Of a stretch of 64,000 bases of DNA, positions 10,178 to 20,990 are shown piece by piece (the stretch's first letter is position 1; each line of letters starts with the position of its first letter). The notes beneath the pieces are model-generated. The model saw only the letters and a program-made list of their open reading frames with translations, did not search any database and was not told the origin of the DNA. Both the position numbers and the translations under genes were made by a program. The stretch covers positions 62,001 through 126,000 of the forward strand of contig JAJKFJ010020941.1 of the NCBI GenBank assembly GCA_027382625.1, given 5' to 3'. Origin of the DNA: Tetmemena sp. SeJ-2015. Its lineage: Eukaryota; Ciliophora; Spirotrichea; Sporadotrichida; Oxytrichidae.

Positions 10178-13000
10178 TCAGGATTTTTAAAATCTACTTT
10201 TACTTGGCAAATCCTGAAATATCAGTTAAAATACTTATGAGTATATAGATATAATTAAGTTGAGAATTCCTTTTGAATCATGCTTATAGTTAGTAGCTCT
10301 ACTTTATTAAGTCCATTACTCTAATATTTATAAAATAAAGATATAAAATCTTGTTAATTATCTCTATCCTCCATAGCCTATCATATCTTAAATGTTCTTG
10401 ATAGAGAAGCATTCTATTAAAGCAGCTACGTCATTAAATTTTATCTGCGTCTCTGAAAAGTTAGAGCTCTAAAGGAACAGACTTTAGCAGTACTTGACGG
10501 ATTTAAACATAGCAACAACAAAAAAAATATTTTATAAGACGGGGAGAGTGAGTAGTTCTTTCCTTCCTAGAGTAGAAAAAAATCTATCCTTCAAATCTTT
10601 GGAGTAGCTATACTTCTCATCAAATCTCTTCAGTTTGAAGTGGTCATTAAATAAGTCTAAATAACCTTATAGGATTTGGATTATGAGCTATAAATTGGCT
10701 CTAAACAGATAATCGCCATCTAAATTGATACCAGTCCCGAATAGGTCAGTTTCCATCCCTCCCTCATCTGTCCTGCTTGTGTCGATCCTGCTAGAATCAT
10801 CATTATCATTATTATTCTAGTCATCAAGTGCTAAAGCAAGCAGGGGCTTCCCTCCCTTTGTGAGAACAGAAGCATATGCAAAGGTCTTAAATTTGACTGT
10901 CTATGTTTACCTATCAATGAGGATCAACAAAAACATTAATAACTTGCAAAGAATCTCCTCTGGTCTGATTCCGCTGAGTACGATTCCATTCTTATGCAAG
11001 TAGTGCAGACTTTGCATAGTCTTATATTCATTCAATTTTATCTTCATTTATAAGCCTTGAAAAAGTAGTGCAAATACTTCACTATTGAAAATGGTTCTCT
11101 CAGTCCTCGTAGGTGAATGAGATTTTAGGAAAGAGAAGTTGGAGTTGGTGATTGCGCCTGCTAGGCCTAATCATGCCACAACCCTTGTGAAAGAACGGAA
11201 CCATCTTAAAATATGATCAATACAAATAATATAGTTTATCTCTTGGATCTTTAACAAGATGATACAGATCATGCAGAGTTAGATCTGGCTCTTCAACAAT
11301 TACCATATAATCTGAGACACTCTAATCAAGAGCATTGATAAAAATTATCTCCTCCTTTATCTCGCATACATGATTCTGTTCGTATACTAGTTTTTATAAC
11401 TAAGTCTCGAAAACTAAATCCTCTACTACCCCGACTTCATTAATATCGATGCCATAATGATTTGTAGGTTAGGGGTTTTAAAACTAGTATTAATTACTCA
11501 TTCTATTGTTGCGAGCCTACTTTAAACTCTGTCTACTTCCCTGAGGTTAGCTTTCTGCAGCTTAATTCTATGGAGGAGCAGGCTTAGGAAGTTTTATCTT
11601 GATGTGTTCTTGTCCTTTTTGATTTACTCTGAATGTGTAGGAAGTTGCAGTCTCATAGTGGAGTTGTATTCTGCCAAGATTTTGATAATTAGTTGAAAAT
11701 TTGAGCAAATACATCACTTTATCTAGTAATTTAGCTTCTCTGACAAAACTAGTCTCTAATTGATATATACTATAAAAGGTTATAACATCATTTAATGATT
11801 GATTGGGATTTTCCTCATCTTTAGAATGCTCGTGAGCCTGAATATGGATATTTTGATTGGAGCCTAAAACATCTATCAAGAAGTCCCCATGAGAACTTTG
11901 AAACATCTCATAAATTTTAGAATTGATCAGAATTTTCTTGTGAGAAAGTGCCTATCCTCCCTTATTAAAACGCGGACTGATGTCAAAGTTAAATCCACCC
12001 TGTCCTTAATTGGTGTTAGATTTCATAGGCTGAAACTCTCCAAAAATCAAAGTAGCTTTTAGATAAATAGCAAGTAAAGTAAAGTAAAATTTGAGGAATG
12101 TAAATTAATAATCATTTTTCAAAACCAGCAATTATCGTACTAGTTAAGAATCACGATATACCATCCTATGTAAAGATAAATAGCAAATATGATAACATTT
12201 TAAATATACTTAAATGCTTTCCATTGATGTAGAAACTCGAGCTAGTAAGAGTTTCATACTCGAGCAAGTCATCCCCCATCTGTAATCCAGCAGTTAAGGC
12301 TAATATATATTAATATTTAAATCTTCATTCATTTAAGGCACTTATATTCATAGAACTGAAAAGCATTTGGCGTTTCCTCTTCACTTCCTCGTCATTTGAA
12401 TCGTTTAGACTTTCATCAACTATAGTTATTAATTAAAGAAATTAAAAATATTAGCATCAATCAAAATTGCACCCGCACCAGATGGAGAGAATAGTGCTCT
12501 CTAATGCTTATTAGTCTGACTTTTGCCTCTTTAGTTCTAATTTTAGGGCTAATTATCTGAAAAATTAAACTTAAAATAATTATCTGGACCTTGCTTGTTA
12601 TCTGAAACTTTTTGGTTAGCCGCACTTTCCCCATAGAATTTCTAAACTTTTCTAATAAGATTAATTAACTGGCAATTAGTGCTTAGGTTTAGTTGAATCT
12701 AAGTTTGAATTCGTTTAACTTGCTACCAATCGTGCCTTATTGGATAAATAGGTAAAAAATATTTTAATTCTAAGCAATTTTATAATTAAATACTTATCCA
12801 TTGCATCTTTTTGATTGGCCTTTGCTCTGGGGCTGGAGTAAACTTATTACTGCAGGTTAAAAGGTAGCATTTGCACTTTGAGAGAAGTTTGACTCATCCA
12901 TTAACTAATTGGTGTTCTGGAACATCTCTTCTCTACGTACACAGCAACATGAATTCATATTTTATGAGTACTCATTCATATAAATATTCGTGTTTCCCAT
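10178..13000 (-). CDS. Probable pseudokinase with Asn/Gln-rich N-terminus
   Basis: ATG at 13000 (MGNTNIYMNEYSQNMN; Gly2 could be myristoylated). After three clear IESs the N-terminal 200 or so residues are Q/N/S-rich. A kinase-like region follows: a hinge and alpha-D-like LHDLYHLVKDP, an alpha-E/catalytic-loop-like YLHKNGIVLSGIRPEEIL and a strand VKFKTFAYAS where DFG is expected. HRD is replaced by LSG and DFG by KTF, so catalytic Asp residues are absent. A frame slip near 11225 and an in-frame TGA at 11171-11173 interrupt alpha-E (FTRVVA*LGLAGA). The end at 10178 is the first TGA in the last frame but coding character fades before it. Alternatively a broken gene rather than a scaffold pseudokinase. 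Confidence 0.6.
12061..12186 (-). repeat. 13-bp direct repeat bounding a candidate IES
   Basis: AGATAAATAGCAA occurs at 12061-12073 and 12174-12186. The 100 bp between is AT-rich and contains stops in the coding frame, so germline-limited DNA is likely. Deletion at this repeat does not give the right frame; a cut using a TAT repeat inside it gives MLSYLKATLIFGEFQP in frame. Confidence 0.55.
12301..12339 (-). other. IES, 39 bp, pointer GCCTTAA
   Basis: Seven-base repeat (plus TTAAGGC at 12294-12300 and 12333-12339). The insert contains an in-frame TGA. Excision gives NISALTAGLQMGDDLLEYE. Confidence 0.92.
12420..12460 (-). other. IES, 41 bp, pointer TTGATG
   Basis: Plus-strand CATCAA at 12414-12419 and 12455-12460. 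Excision joins GAGAILID to ESLNDSNDEEVKRKR in frame. Confidence 0.9.
12741..12797 (-). other. IES, 57 bp, pointer ATAAG
   Basis: Plus-strand CTTAT at 12736-12740 and 12793-12797. Excision joins KRCNGQ to GTIGSKLNEFKLRFNQ. Confidence 0.85.
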
Positions 13001-13289
13001 TTTTGATTTTATTGTTATGAAAATGCTGATAGTATGTCCTGTTTTAGATTATTATCGACGCCTTTAAATAATTATATCAAGATTTTAATAAGAGTATCTA
13101 CTCAAAGATAGAAATCTATATTTGAGTGACAATCAATCAAAATTTAAGCTCAAAGTGCAAATTTTAGAAGTAACCAAATCAAGTAATAAATTATGTAATT
13201 AGTAAATCAGAGCTGGTTTATCCAAATTCAAACTGCTCAAAAAGTATAGTTTTCTCAGTAGTTTAGGGAATTTATAATTTAAATTGATT

Positions 13290-14378
13290 TAAATTTTTTA
13301 AATTGCATCTTTGAAGTCAGAGAAATCTTTCATTTGGATATTTTATTAATTTTATTCTTATCTTTATAATCTGGGTCCTAAAATAGATGTTTTACCAAAT
13401 TATTCATAATGAGATTGTTTCTTATCTTCGTTCTAGGTATTTTAGTTATTGTCCTTCTCGATAAATTCATCAAAAATATAGCATAAAAAATTGCACAAAA
13501 AAACAACATATTTACCATCATAAGTATAATGAGTACCTTAGAAGTCAATAGCGATCCTTGTTATGATATCAAATAATCTTTTCTCTTTGATAGACAGAAG
13601 TCTTCTTTAATTTAGCTTCACTTTGAATTGGAATGTGTAATCATAATAAATTTTAAAATAAGAAATACCTTTGATATAAATCATGTTAGCCCTCTTGTTA
13701 TAATTTATCATCACTAATAGGTGTGTGAATATTTTGATATTAAAAACAGAATACTATAGTAATTTTGATCAGATTGTTACAGTAGATGATGAGATATTCG
13801 TTAAATGTTTCACTCTCTTCTTTTTAGAAAGTATTTCCGAACTAAGAATTCTTTTAGTTGGCTAATGAAGGTTAGAGCTGCTTTTGAATTCTCTTTGAGT
13901 TCAAAAGCATATGACGATAGATATTTTGGGCGTATTCATCAAATTCTTGCATAGAAAACTAGCGAAGTTCCTTCATGTTTCATAAATAAATCTAGCTAAT
14001 ATTTTATTGGTTTGTAATTGAATATGCAAAGCTACAAGTCACTATCGAGTCATTCAAATCTCCCTCTATATTTGATAATCTGACTATTTCTATTTTTATC
14101 TATTCTAAAACGCTCTAAAGATATTTAAAGATCATATATAAAGCTTACTTGGTTTATAAGAACAGTAATATCCTTGCAAAACTATAGACAAATTCAAGTG
14201 AAAAGATGTAATTACTTCATTTATTGAGGCCTTGATCTCTGGTTCAGAAACATAAGGAATCAATATCCCAAACACTTTCTTAAGCTTAAAACATTCCTCC
14301 GGATAAATGCTACTGCTCTAAATTCTTCATAAAGATGTATGATTGCTCCTTACCCATAGAAAGATTGATGATAGACAT
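13290..14378 (-). CDS. Hypothetical protein, IES-interrupted
   Basis: ATG at 14378 (MSIINLSMGKEQSYIF). Coding-looking tracts in order on the minus strand: ECFKLKKVFGILIPYVSEPE (about 14230-14310), LRQFSMQEFDEYAQNIYR (about 13900-13970), KLNQRRLLSIKEKRLFDIIT (about 13550-13620) and NLVKHLFQDPDYKDKNK (about 13340-13400). The spaces between are AT-rich with stops and are probably IESs; pointers were not fixed. Helical and charged, no domain recognised. Start is supported, end is approximate. Confidence 0.5.
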
Positions 14379-14703
14379 ATAATTCAATTATTTATTATGC
14401 ACTTTTAATTTATTTGTGTGAAGTTAATAAATTAGATTAAGATTAAAATAAAATTAATATTTTAGACCTTTGAAAAAGTTTTGAAAATCTTCAGTGCTCT
14501 CTTTTTGATAAGTTTAGTGTAATATTATTAAGCTTACGCGAGTATTTTTCTTCCATCAATTTATACTTTAGTAATGTAATAAAATATTTAAATTTGAATA
14601 AATTTTGAGATTACTCATTTGAAATAAATTCGCAAATCATTTCTTGAATGATTACAAAGAAGGAATTATTTGTGATCTAAGTGATTAAATAAAAGCTTGT
14701 GAT

Positions 14704-14713
14704 GACCCATTAA
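14704..14713 (+). promoter_or_regulatory. PSE-like snRNA promoter element GACCCATTAA
   Basis: Exact match to GACCCATNAA, the conserved upstream element reported for ciliate (Tetrahymena) snRNA genes. It lies 59 bp upstream of the U3 5' end, a suitable spacing. Confidence 0.8.
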
Positions 14714-14730
14714 CATTTTAGAGAGGGTTG

Positions 14731-14740
14731 GTATATATAG
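14731..14740 (+). promoter_or_regulatory. TATA-like box of the U3 gene
   Basis: GTATATATAG sits about 25-30 bp upstream of the U3 5' end. PSE plus TATA is a layout used by small-RNA genes, in some lineages for Pol III; which polymerase is used here cannot be told. Confidence 0.65.
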
Positions 14741-14762
14741 AGCGGAGAGGGATGAGAAATTT

Positions 14763-14998
14763 AAGACTGTACTCGTACAGGATCGTTTCTATAGTAGAAA
14801 CGTCTGATTTGCACTAACAAATTAGACAATAATCTAATCCAGGATGATAAGAAATACGCCTCCACTCGTAAAGCGAGATAAGTTCCCCCGCTGTGGTCGC
14901 CGCAAGGCTGACTCGGTGCGGGGAGTGAAGACCGTCCCCTAGTCAGCCCCTCACGGAGCAGACCAAGGGTGAGGGTGGATGCGAGGTTGACTGGACTT
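14763..14998 (+). ncRNA. U3: U3 small nucleolar RNA
   Basis: The 5' end AAGACTGTACTCGTACAGG followed by GATCGTTTCTATAG is the conserved U3 5' domain (box A'/A, with GGATC-TTTCTATAG almost invariant in eukaryotes). About 85 nt on, CAGGATGATAAG fits box C', and GGGGAGTGAAGACCG fits box B (GAGTGA..ACC). The 3' half is GC-rich against an AT-rich background and can fold into hairpins, as expected. Boxes C and D were not placed with confidence (candidates near GGATGCGAGG and TTGACTGG), so the 3' end is set by usual length. U3 guides early 18S pre-rRNA cleavage in the nucleolus. No IES is visible within it. Confidence 0.9.
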
Positions 14999-15299
14999 AG
15001 AGCCCCTAAAACAAATGAAATGTTTGATTAGTCATTTAATATAACTAAATCTACTACTAATACCCTAGTCTATATAATAAGAGAGGCACTTATATTTTGA
15101 ACTTAAGTTCTAAAGAAAATTTCATTGAGATTGAATTTGACCATACTTGAAAAGAATTGTATTTAATAAGGTCCATGTATTAAACATGAGATCACGACAT
15201 TAACCCACAAATTATTAGAGAGACTAGTATTTTCCATCAGAAAAATTAACTTGTTAATTAACATAAGCTTATACGAGATTTATATTTATACACACAATT
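14999..15299. other. Spacer between U3 and zuotin genes
   Basis: AT-rich, no coding frame recognised. It holds the 3' flank of U3 and, from the other side, the 3' flank of the minus-strand zuotin gene. Confidence 0.5.
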
Positions 15300-17288
15300 T
15301 CATTTAGAACCACTTCCATCTTGCTGCTTCTTTACACGTGCACAAATCTCTTTGAACCTTTCATAACATTCTTTGGCAGTCTTGCCCTCAACTTTTTCTG
15401 CAATTTTGATAAACCTCTCTTTGACTGCAATAGTTCCAGGGAATTCCCTCATAGCATTTTCAAGCTATTTCTGCTGATCATTACTCCATGCAGGTACCTC
15501 AGAATTGGAAGCTACTTCAGGTTGCTATTTGGAGTCCTCAGGCTTATTCTATTGCTAAATTCAATTCAATTATGATTGTAATTAGCATATGATAAGATAA
15601 TTAACTACTGTGGTTGAGACTTAATTTGCGTTGCTTGAGAAGCAACTGGAGGTTGATCTTGTGTTTGCTTCTTCTTTTCCTTCTCGCCAAAAGTAGATGA
15701 CTATATCATCTTGCCTGCAACTGAGTTTGACTTCTTAGCAAGCTCCTGAGCCTTAGCAATAACTTACTTCTAAGTCTTGGTGCCGACAAAGCTTGTGATG
15801 ATTTTCCACCTGTCTAGTACAGCTCCAGGGTATTTGATAATAGCCTTGCTCAAAGCTGACAGCTCTTCAATAGCAATAAGTTCATTATAAATTGAAATAG
15901 TCCAGTTATCTTTCTCAGGCTTTTTCTCTTCTTCTTTGCTCTTTGTTACCTGCTGCTTTTAAGTCTATCCAGTTACTGTGTTGACCATCTCTTCAAGTTT
16001 TCCCTTAAAGTCATCTTCTCCTTTGCTTTCTTCAGCAACCAAGAAAAATTTGTCCATGAACTAGTCAAGGTCATCAGCAGTTTTCAGTTTCTTGCAGAAC
16101 TCCTCAGCAAAGAACCTATCGTATTTAGACCCAGGCAGCTTCTCTTAGCAAACCTCTCCAAGTCTCCTCACATGCTCCTATATAAATATACATAACAGGG
16201 AGCATACTAAATTCTCCTTTCTTCTTCTAATGAGTGCTTCTCTCTCCTCCTTGATTTTCCTTTCCTCCTCATTCTTCCTATCTATCTCTTGCTGCTTGAT
16301 TAACTCTTGCTGTCTGATCTTCTCTTCAATCTCAAGTCTTGCTTTCTCCTTCATCATCCTCACTTCCTCCTTCTTCCTCAGTCTCTCTGCTTCTTCTTTC
16401 TCAATATGAGCCTTGATCCTAGGGTCAAACTTGTACGCAGTCTCAACTAACTTGATAAGTCTTGCGCGTTCCTTCTTGATGTGCTTATCTCTGATCTTCT
16501 TGTTTTCCTTTTCCATGTAACGACGCTCATAGCGATCTGCAGCTTCTCTGATATCATACTCATCAAACTGAGAGAAGTCTCTCCAAGAGTCGAAGTTGTT
16601 CCAGTATTTGTAGAACTTAAATACTATATCAAGGGGCATTTCGGGATCTCCGATTGATGGCACTGGCTTCTTCTTTGCAAACTGAGCGTTTCTGCGGAAA
16701 ACGGGCTCGAAAATCTCATAGAAATTGCTGTCATTAATACTAGTATAGCCTTCATTAGGAATACTATCGTCAAATGGATAAGCACATATTTATACTGAAT
16801 AGAAATGGAAGTGAGGAGTCGTACTTCTTCCTCTTAATAGGGTCGATAAGTGTTTCATAGGCATTCTGCACCTAGAGCCAAATCTCCTTGTCCTTTTCAG
16901 TAATACCTTCTCCAATCTTATCAGGATGGTACATCAGTGCTAACTTTTTATAGGAAGACTTGATGTCACCTTCTCCAGCCTCAAAAGTGAGATGATCTAA
17001 TCCGAGCAAGCCATAGAGATCTCCCATAAGAAGTGCTTCTTTTTCAATGTCCTCCTTAGTTCTCTTCTTTCTCTTCTTTTCCCAATCCTAGTTGAAATCT
17101 TCCTTCTTTTCTTCCTCTACTTCTTCATCTTCTGAAGAGTCCAGCTCTGCTGCCTGTTTATGATTGTGAGTGCTTCCTCCGTTTGCCTGTGCGTGCTTGT
17201 GACGTGCCTACTCTCTCAGAATCTGTTTATTAACCCGCTTTTTCAGCTTCTCATATGCCGATCCTACTTGCTCAATTCCTCTTCGCAT
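15300..17288 (-). CDS. DNAJC2: DNAJC2 / zuotin (ribosome-associated J protein)
   Basis: Start ATG 17288 (MRRGIEQVGSAYEKLKKR), stop TGA 15300-15302. Removing three IESs gives 1863 nt, 621 codons, so 620 aa, the size of human DNAJC2. The order fits the family: a J domain (DLYGLLGLDHLTFE, MYHPDKIGEG with the HPD motif), the zuotin homology region (KFYKYWNNFDSWRDFSQFDE, RYERRYMEKENKKIRDKH, AYKFDPRIKAH), a long charged helix that binds the ribosome, then two SANT-like domains (YPGAVLDRWKII and WSNDQQKQLENAMREFPG). Zuotin stimulates Hsp70 at the tunnel exit; animal forms with SANT domains also act in chromatin. Coding-like sequence at 17385-17515 may add an N-terminal exon. Confidence 0.95.
15552..15607 (-). 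other. IES, 56 bp, pointer TAG
   Basis: Plus-strand CTA at 15549-15551 and 15605-15607. The insert contains TGA in frame. Excision gives IKSQPQQNKPEDSKQQPEV between the two SANT domains of zuotin and keeps the total length divisible by three. Confidence 0.82.
16179..16217 (-). other. IES, 39 bp, pointer GGAG
   Basis: Plus-strand CTCC at 16175-16178 and 16214-16217. Excision joins EALIRRRKE to HVRRLGEVCQEKLPG, restoring the ribosome-binding helix of zuotin. Confidence 0.88.
16778..16808 (-). other. IES, 31 bp, pointer CCATTT
   Basis: Plus-strand AAATGG at 16772-16777 and 16803-16808. Excision gives KYDSSLPFDDSIPNEGY, the conserved end of the J domain. Confidence 0.92.
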
Positions 17289-17706
17289 ATCATGACAGAT
17301 TAATATAAATCATACTTCACAGCTAGTTAAGAAATAGTTTTAAAAACTGTTGATTGTAAGAGTATCCATGACCATGGAAGCATTTTCATGGCCTAGTGAA
17401 GTCTTTAAGTTCCTCATCAATAGAAGGCAATGTAAGTTTGCCGTTCAATCTCAGATGTGCTAGTTTTTAATAGCTTGCGTCTACTGCAACTGAATATGAC
17501 TCAACCATTTAGTAATCAAATTTCTCTATTATACTACACTCCAACTTTACCCTCTTGACTTTTCTCCTTTGACAAATTAAAAAAGAGAATATCAATAAAT
17601 GGTGCTCTTTAAGTTAAATTCTTCATGAGATATTGGAGTTGATAGAACTTAGATTAATTTAGAAAATATCGTTTGCAAAATTCTATGGCTTAAAATTAAG
17701 ATAAAA
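17289..17706 (-). other. Possible N-terminal zuotin MDS plus spacer
   Basis: Minus-strand ATG near 17509 opens MVESYSVAVDASYQKLAHLR and continues to DEELKDFTRP near 17395, a plausible zuotin N-terminal region (other family members have a stretch before the VEPVG-like motif). It is separated from the 17288 start by about 100 bp with stops, which would have to be an IES or intron; I could not fix its ends. 17520-17706 is AT-rich and non-coding. Confidence 0.45.
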
Positions 17707-18172
17707 ATGAGCAGCAGCAAGTAAGCATTTGACATATATGATCCTTAAATTCTTAATCTAATCAAATAGGCTGCAACTAATCATTGGATGGATAATGATA
17801 GTATAAGAGTGTAAGCTAAGTCAAAAATTCAAGTCTAAATTGTTCGATATTAGTTACAATGGAGTTCTACTTGGATATAAAGGTGGTTCCAGCTGTCAAG
17901 ATGAAAGAAAAAAGTTTTCCTTGTGCAGAGCAACAGAGGTCGGCAGAAGAGATCCTTCCTTTTGCGAGGATCAAGCAACTTTTTATCAATTTTTTTTTTT
18001 AAAAGCAGCAGATTTTCTTCAGTGTTATAATGAGATGTAAGAATAAGACTTTTTATACTCAACAGAGTTGGATATGTAAGAAAGAATTGTCAGAGGTAGT
18101 ATTTGCTAGCCCTAGACTGCCTAAAGAATGGAGATGAGTAGTCCTCTTTAATGTACAAAATAAACCACATGA
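17707..18172 (+). CDS. Small Cys-rich, CHCH-like protein (NDUFA8-like?)
   Basis: ATG 17707 (MSSSKQAFDIYDPQILNLIK), TGA 18170-18172; with one 13-bp IES removed, 453 nt, 150 aa. The centre GGSSCQDERKKFSLCR followed by RRDPSFCEDQ resembles the CHCH/NDUFA8 pattern (Cys pair, then DP.xC), seen in mitochondrial intermembrane-space proteins and a complex I subunit. The expected regular CX9C spacing is not clean, and a poly-T run (FFF, about 17989-18000) may hide another IES. Coding after 18042 may be read-through into 3' sequence. The assignment is tentative. Confidence 0.6.
17823..17835 (+). other. Candidate IES, 13 bp, pointer AAGTC
   Basis: AAGTC at 17818-17822 and 17831-17835. Removal gives QAKSKLFDISYNGVLLGYKG in frame and a CDS divisible by three. 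Very short; a germline duplication is the alternative. Confidence 0.6.
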
Positions 18173-18327
18173 TTGGTTCAGAGGAGAAATTATCGGAGCC
18201 TTGCCGGACAATAATGCAAGAGTTTAAAAGCTGTTGATCATAAGTTAATAAAGTTATCAAATTAAGAGAAAATTTAATGTCACTCTAACTAGCTTCTTCA
18301 ACATCAAACAAATCTAAGAGTCTATCT

Positions 18328-20990
18328 TCAATTTTCCAAGTATTTGAAAGCTTTTTTTGCTGCTAGCAATGATGCTCTAAACTACTTTTCAAATATTTCT
18401 AGCATTTCTCCATTTAGAGGGTCCAGACTTGCCTTATTTCTATTTGATCTACCTACTACTCCCATTTTGTTGATTACTTAAATAACAGCAAGCACTTCAT
18501 TCTCCTATCTTGAGTCTCCCATCGCTTCAAGCTATTTCTCGTTAAGGTTTTTCTCTCCTGCTATCATCATTTCTTAAGCTGTGAACTTATGCATTGCGAG
18601 AATAGGCTTAATAAGTACAGGCATGCTTCTTAACTATTCATAAATTATAATCGATAAATTTAAATAGCTTGTGTCAATATCAACTAGGCCATTGAATGCT
18701 TAGTGATTGTAAGCATCACTAACAGAGATAAGTTCCTTTTTCTAAATAGCTAGGCCCACCAAACCAGCATCCATGGGAAAAATTTTAGTCTCTCCAATAT
18801 CTGTATGCCTCACTATCGTCTTCTTTTCAGAGTCTACGAGATAAATGTATGCCTTGTCTGATCCAAAAGTTTCAGCCACCATTTTCTCAGAGGACCTCAG
18901 TACCTCAACCATGTTGGAAGACTGATTGAGCTTGATACCAATGTTAATCACATTTCTTAAAAATGCAAGTCTATATTATCATTAATTCTTAGCTTTTACT
19001 GAAAAACTATGGACTACTCGAATTGAATTTAGTTTCTTAGAATTATTCCAGCATTTAGAGCTAAAGTCTCAAAGATGTACTCATCATCTGAACTAAACCT
19101 GTTACCATTCACCTTGTTGATGGCTTAGCAGGCTCCTATCACATTTCCAAATTAATCCCTAATTGGCACACACAGAATAGTCTTAGTCCTATAATTATTC
19201 TTCTTGTCTACATCCTTGTTAAATCTAATGTCTTTGTATGCATCTTCGATATTCTCGATCGAATTATGAGTAACACATATCCCACTATGCCTTTATTGAT
19301 GGGAATGCGAATAGTAAGCTCAGAGCCCTTAGCTACTTTTGTCCAAAGCTCTCCAGTCATTTCATCTACCATGAATACAGAGGCTCGATCACATTGAAGA
19401 GTTTAGCAAGTTGCGTCTACTATCTTTTCTAAGGCCTCATATAGACTTATATTCTTAGATATAGCGTATGAATTGAAAAAATTATGAATATGAAAATTAT
19501 ACTTGAATAAATTGAGTAGTAAAGTCTTAAGTCTTAGCATGAGATGGGAAATTCGCTGCACATCATTTATCATAGACTTGAATGTCAGCAGATAATCTTC
19601 AATCTTAAAGTCAGTGCATTCTTACATTTCTTCTCTAAAATACTCTGCATTTTCTAGTAGTTTCCTCAAGAATTTTATACGCTCACTTTGCAAAACCTCC
19701 TCGATCTAATCATGACTAAAACGGAGCACGGAGTTCTAACAATTAATTCTAATTTTTATTTAAAATTCTTTCCTAAATAATCGAATAGAGAGAGCTCATT
19801 TGAATCCTTCTTGTCTTATCCATAGCCTTGTCGCATCGAAGGAGGTTGTCTCATCATCATACTCGCATCCTCAAAGTTCATATTTTGATGGTGTCCTGAC
19901 CCAAAACTATTAATTAAACATTGAAAAAACTGTTTCCACTACCACTTTTCCGATTTTAAGAATGAACTGACCTCTTTGCATTCAGAAGACTGTTTTTGTT
20001 ACAGGAACTAGGTGCCTCTTATTATTCTAAAACGTCTACTGCTTCATCATAGAGAGTCCATCACTCGCTCCATTTTCTATGATTAAGAATTCAATAAAAT
20101 GATTAATCGTGGAGTATTTGGAGCTAAAGTTATGAAGCCCGTTCCTCCTGCTATTATCGTCTTTTATTTCTTCATATGAGTTTAGTTTGAGTACATGGAT
20201 GAGTCTAAAGTATTAAGTCTATTTATAGGGAGGATGCTTTCTCCTTAAAAAATAACCATTCTTATTATAAATGCTTGCGGGATCAAATTGTTTTTAAAGC
20301 TTTTAAGTCTTGAGTCAACTCCACAGTTATTCCTTTTCAGTTTACTCAACTTCTATCTTTTTATTAAGTAGCTTGATCTGATTGTCCCTCTTCTGAATTT
20401 CCTTTTACATGCCTTCAATTTGCATTCGAAGTTTTCTATTTTCTTCGAGCACATACTGCACCATCTCTTCCTTATAATAGATAAATTAATAAAGTAGAGT
20501 AATGAATTCCTTTTTGTTTTGTGCAAGTACCAATTGTGAGTTGAGATATTTGATCTTGAAAAGTTCCTTCTCTGCTTTCTGAAACTCTTGCCCACTTCTT
20601 AAAAGGAAAAATAATAAATTGAGACAGAGTGCTATTATAGTTTCTGTTGTGATGCTCGAGATTGATAAATTTGCTATCTCTTCTAATGAAGTCTTGACCC
20701 ACGTTTGAAGTAGCTAAATGAGAGGCTTTTGAGCTGCGCCTTGTTTGCTGTAGTGTTTATAGAAAGCCGCTTTTTTATTATACTAATCATAAATAGAGTA
20801 CTTTTGCTCACTTTTAGACTTTACAGAGGCAGCTCCCCTTAGACTGCTTGAGTCATCCGACGGCGATCTAAGAACAGGCTCTCTGGCTTTGCATTTGGAG
20901 TTTACTCGCCTTAACTTGAAGCTATACTTTATTAGACTATCAATGTAAGCATAAATAAACGGATTTTATAGAATGATGAAAATAAAATAA
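18328..20990 (-). CDS. Tandem GAF-domain protein
   Basis: Stop TGA 18328-18330 (AAKKAFKYLEN). Two GAF domains are readable. The first (about 19080-19420) has RASVFMVDEMTGELWTKVA, the I(P)INKGIVGYV turn, KTILCVPIRDQFGNVIGACQ and INKVNGNRFSSDDE, an intact NKFDE-type motif (NK...F...DE) of cyclic-nucleotide-binding GAFs. The second (about 18330-18950) has KAYIYLVDSEKKTIVRHTDI and ends with INKMGVVGRSNRNKAS, with a degenerate motif. The N-terminal part (about 20350-20930) is Ser/Lys-rich then coiled-coil (EEMVQYVLEENRKLRMQIEG). No phosphodiesterase or cyclase domain follows. A 2-nt slip at about 19274 precedes VTHNSIENIED. The start is not located. Confidence 0.78.
18960..18991 (-). other. IES, 32 bp, pointer TAAGAA
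   Basis: Plus-strand TTCTTA at 18954-18959 and 18986-18991. Excision gives IVFQQKLRNVINIGIKLNQ, fusing the two GAF regions in one frame. Confidence 0.87.

Noticed and set aside
20353..20702. Two overlapping minus-strand frames rich in Arg/Ser and Ile/Thr
   Set aside because: They are out of frame with the GAF protein's coiled coil (EEMVQYVLEENRKLRMQ), which fits the gene better.
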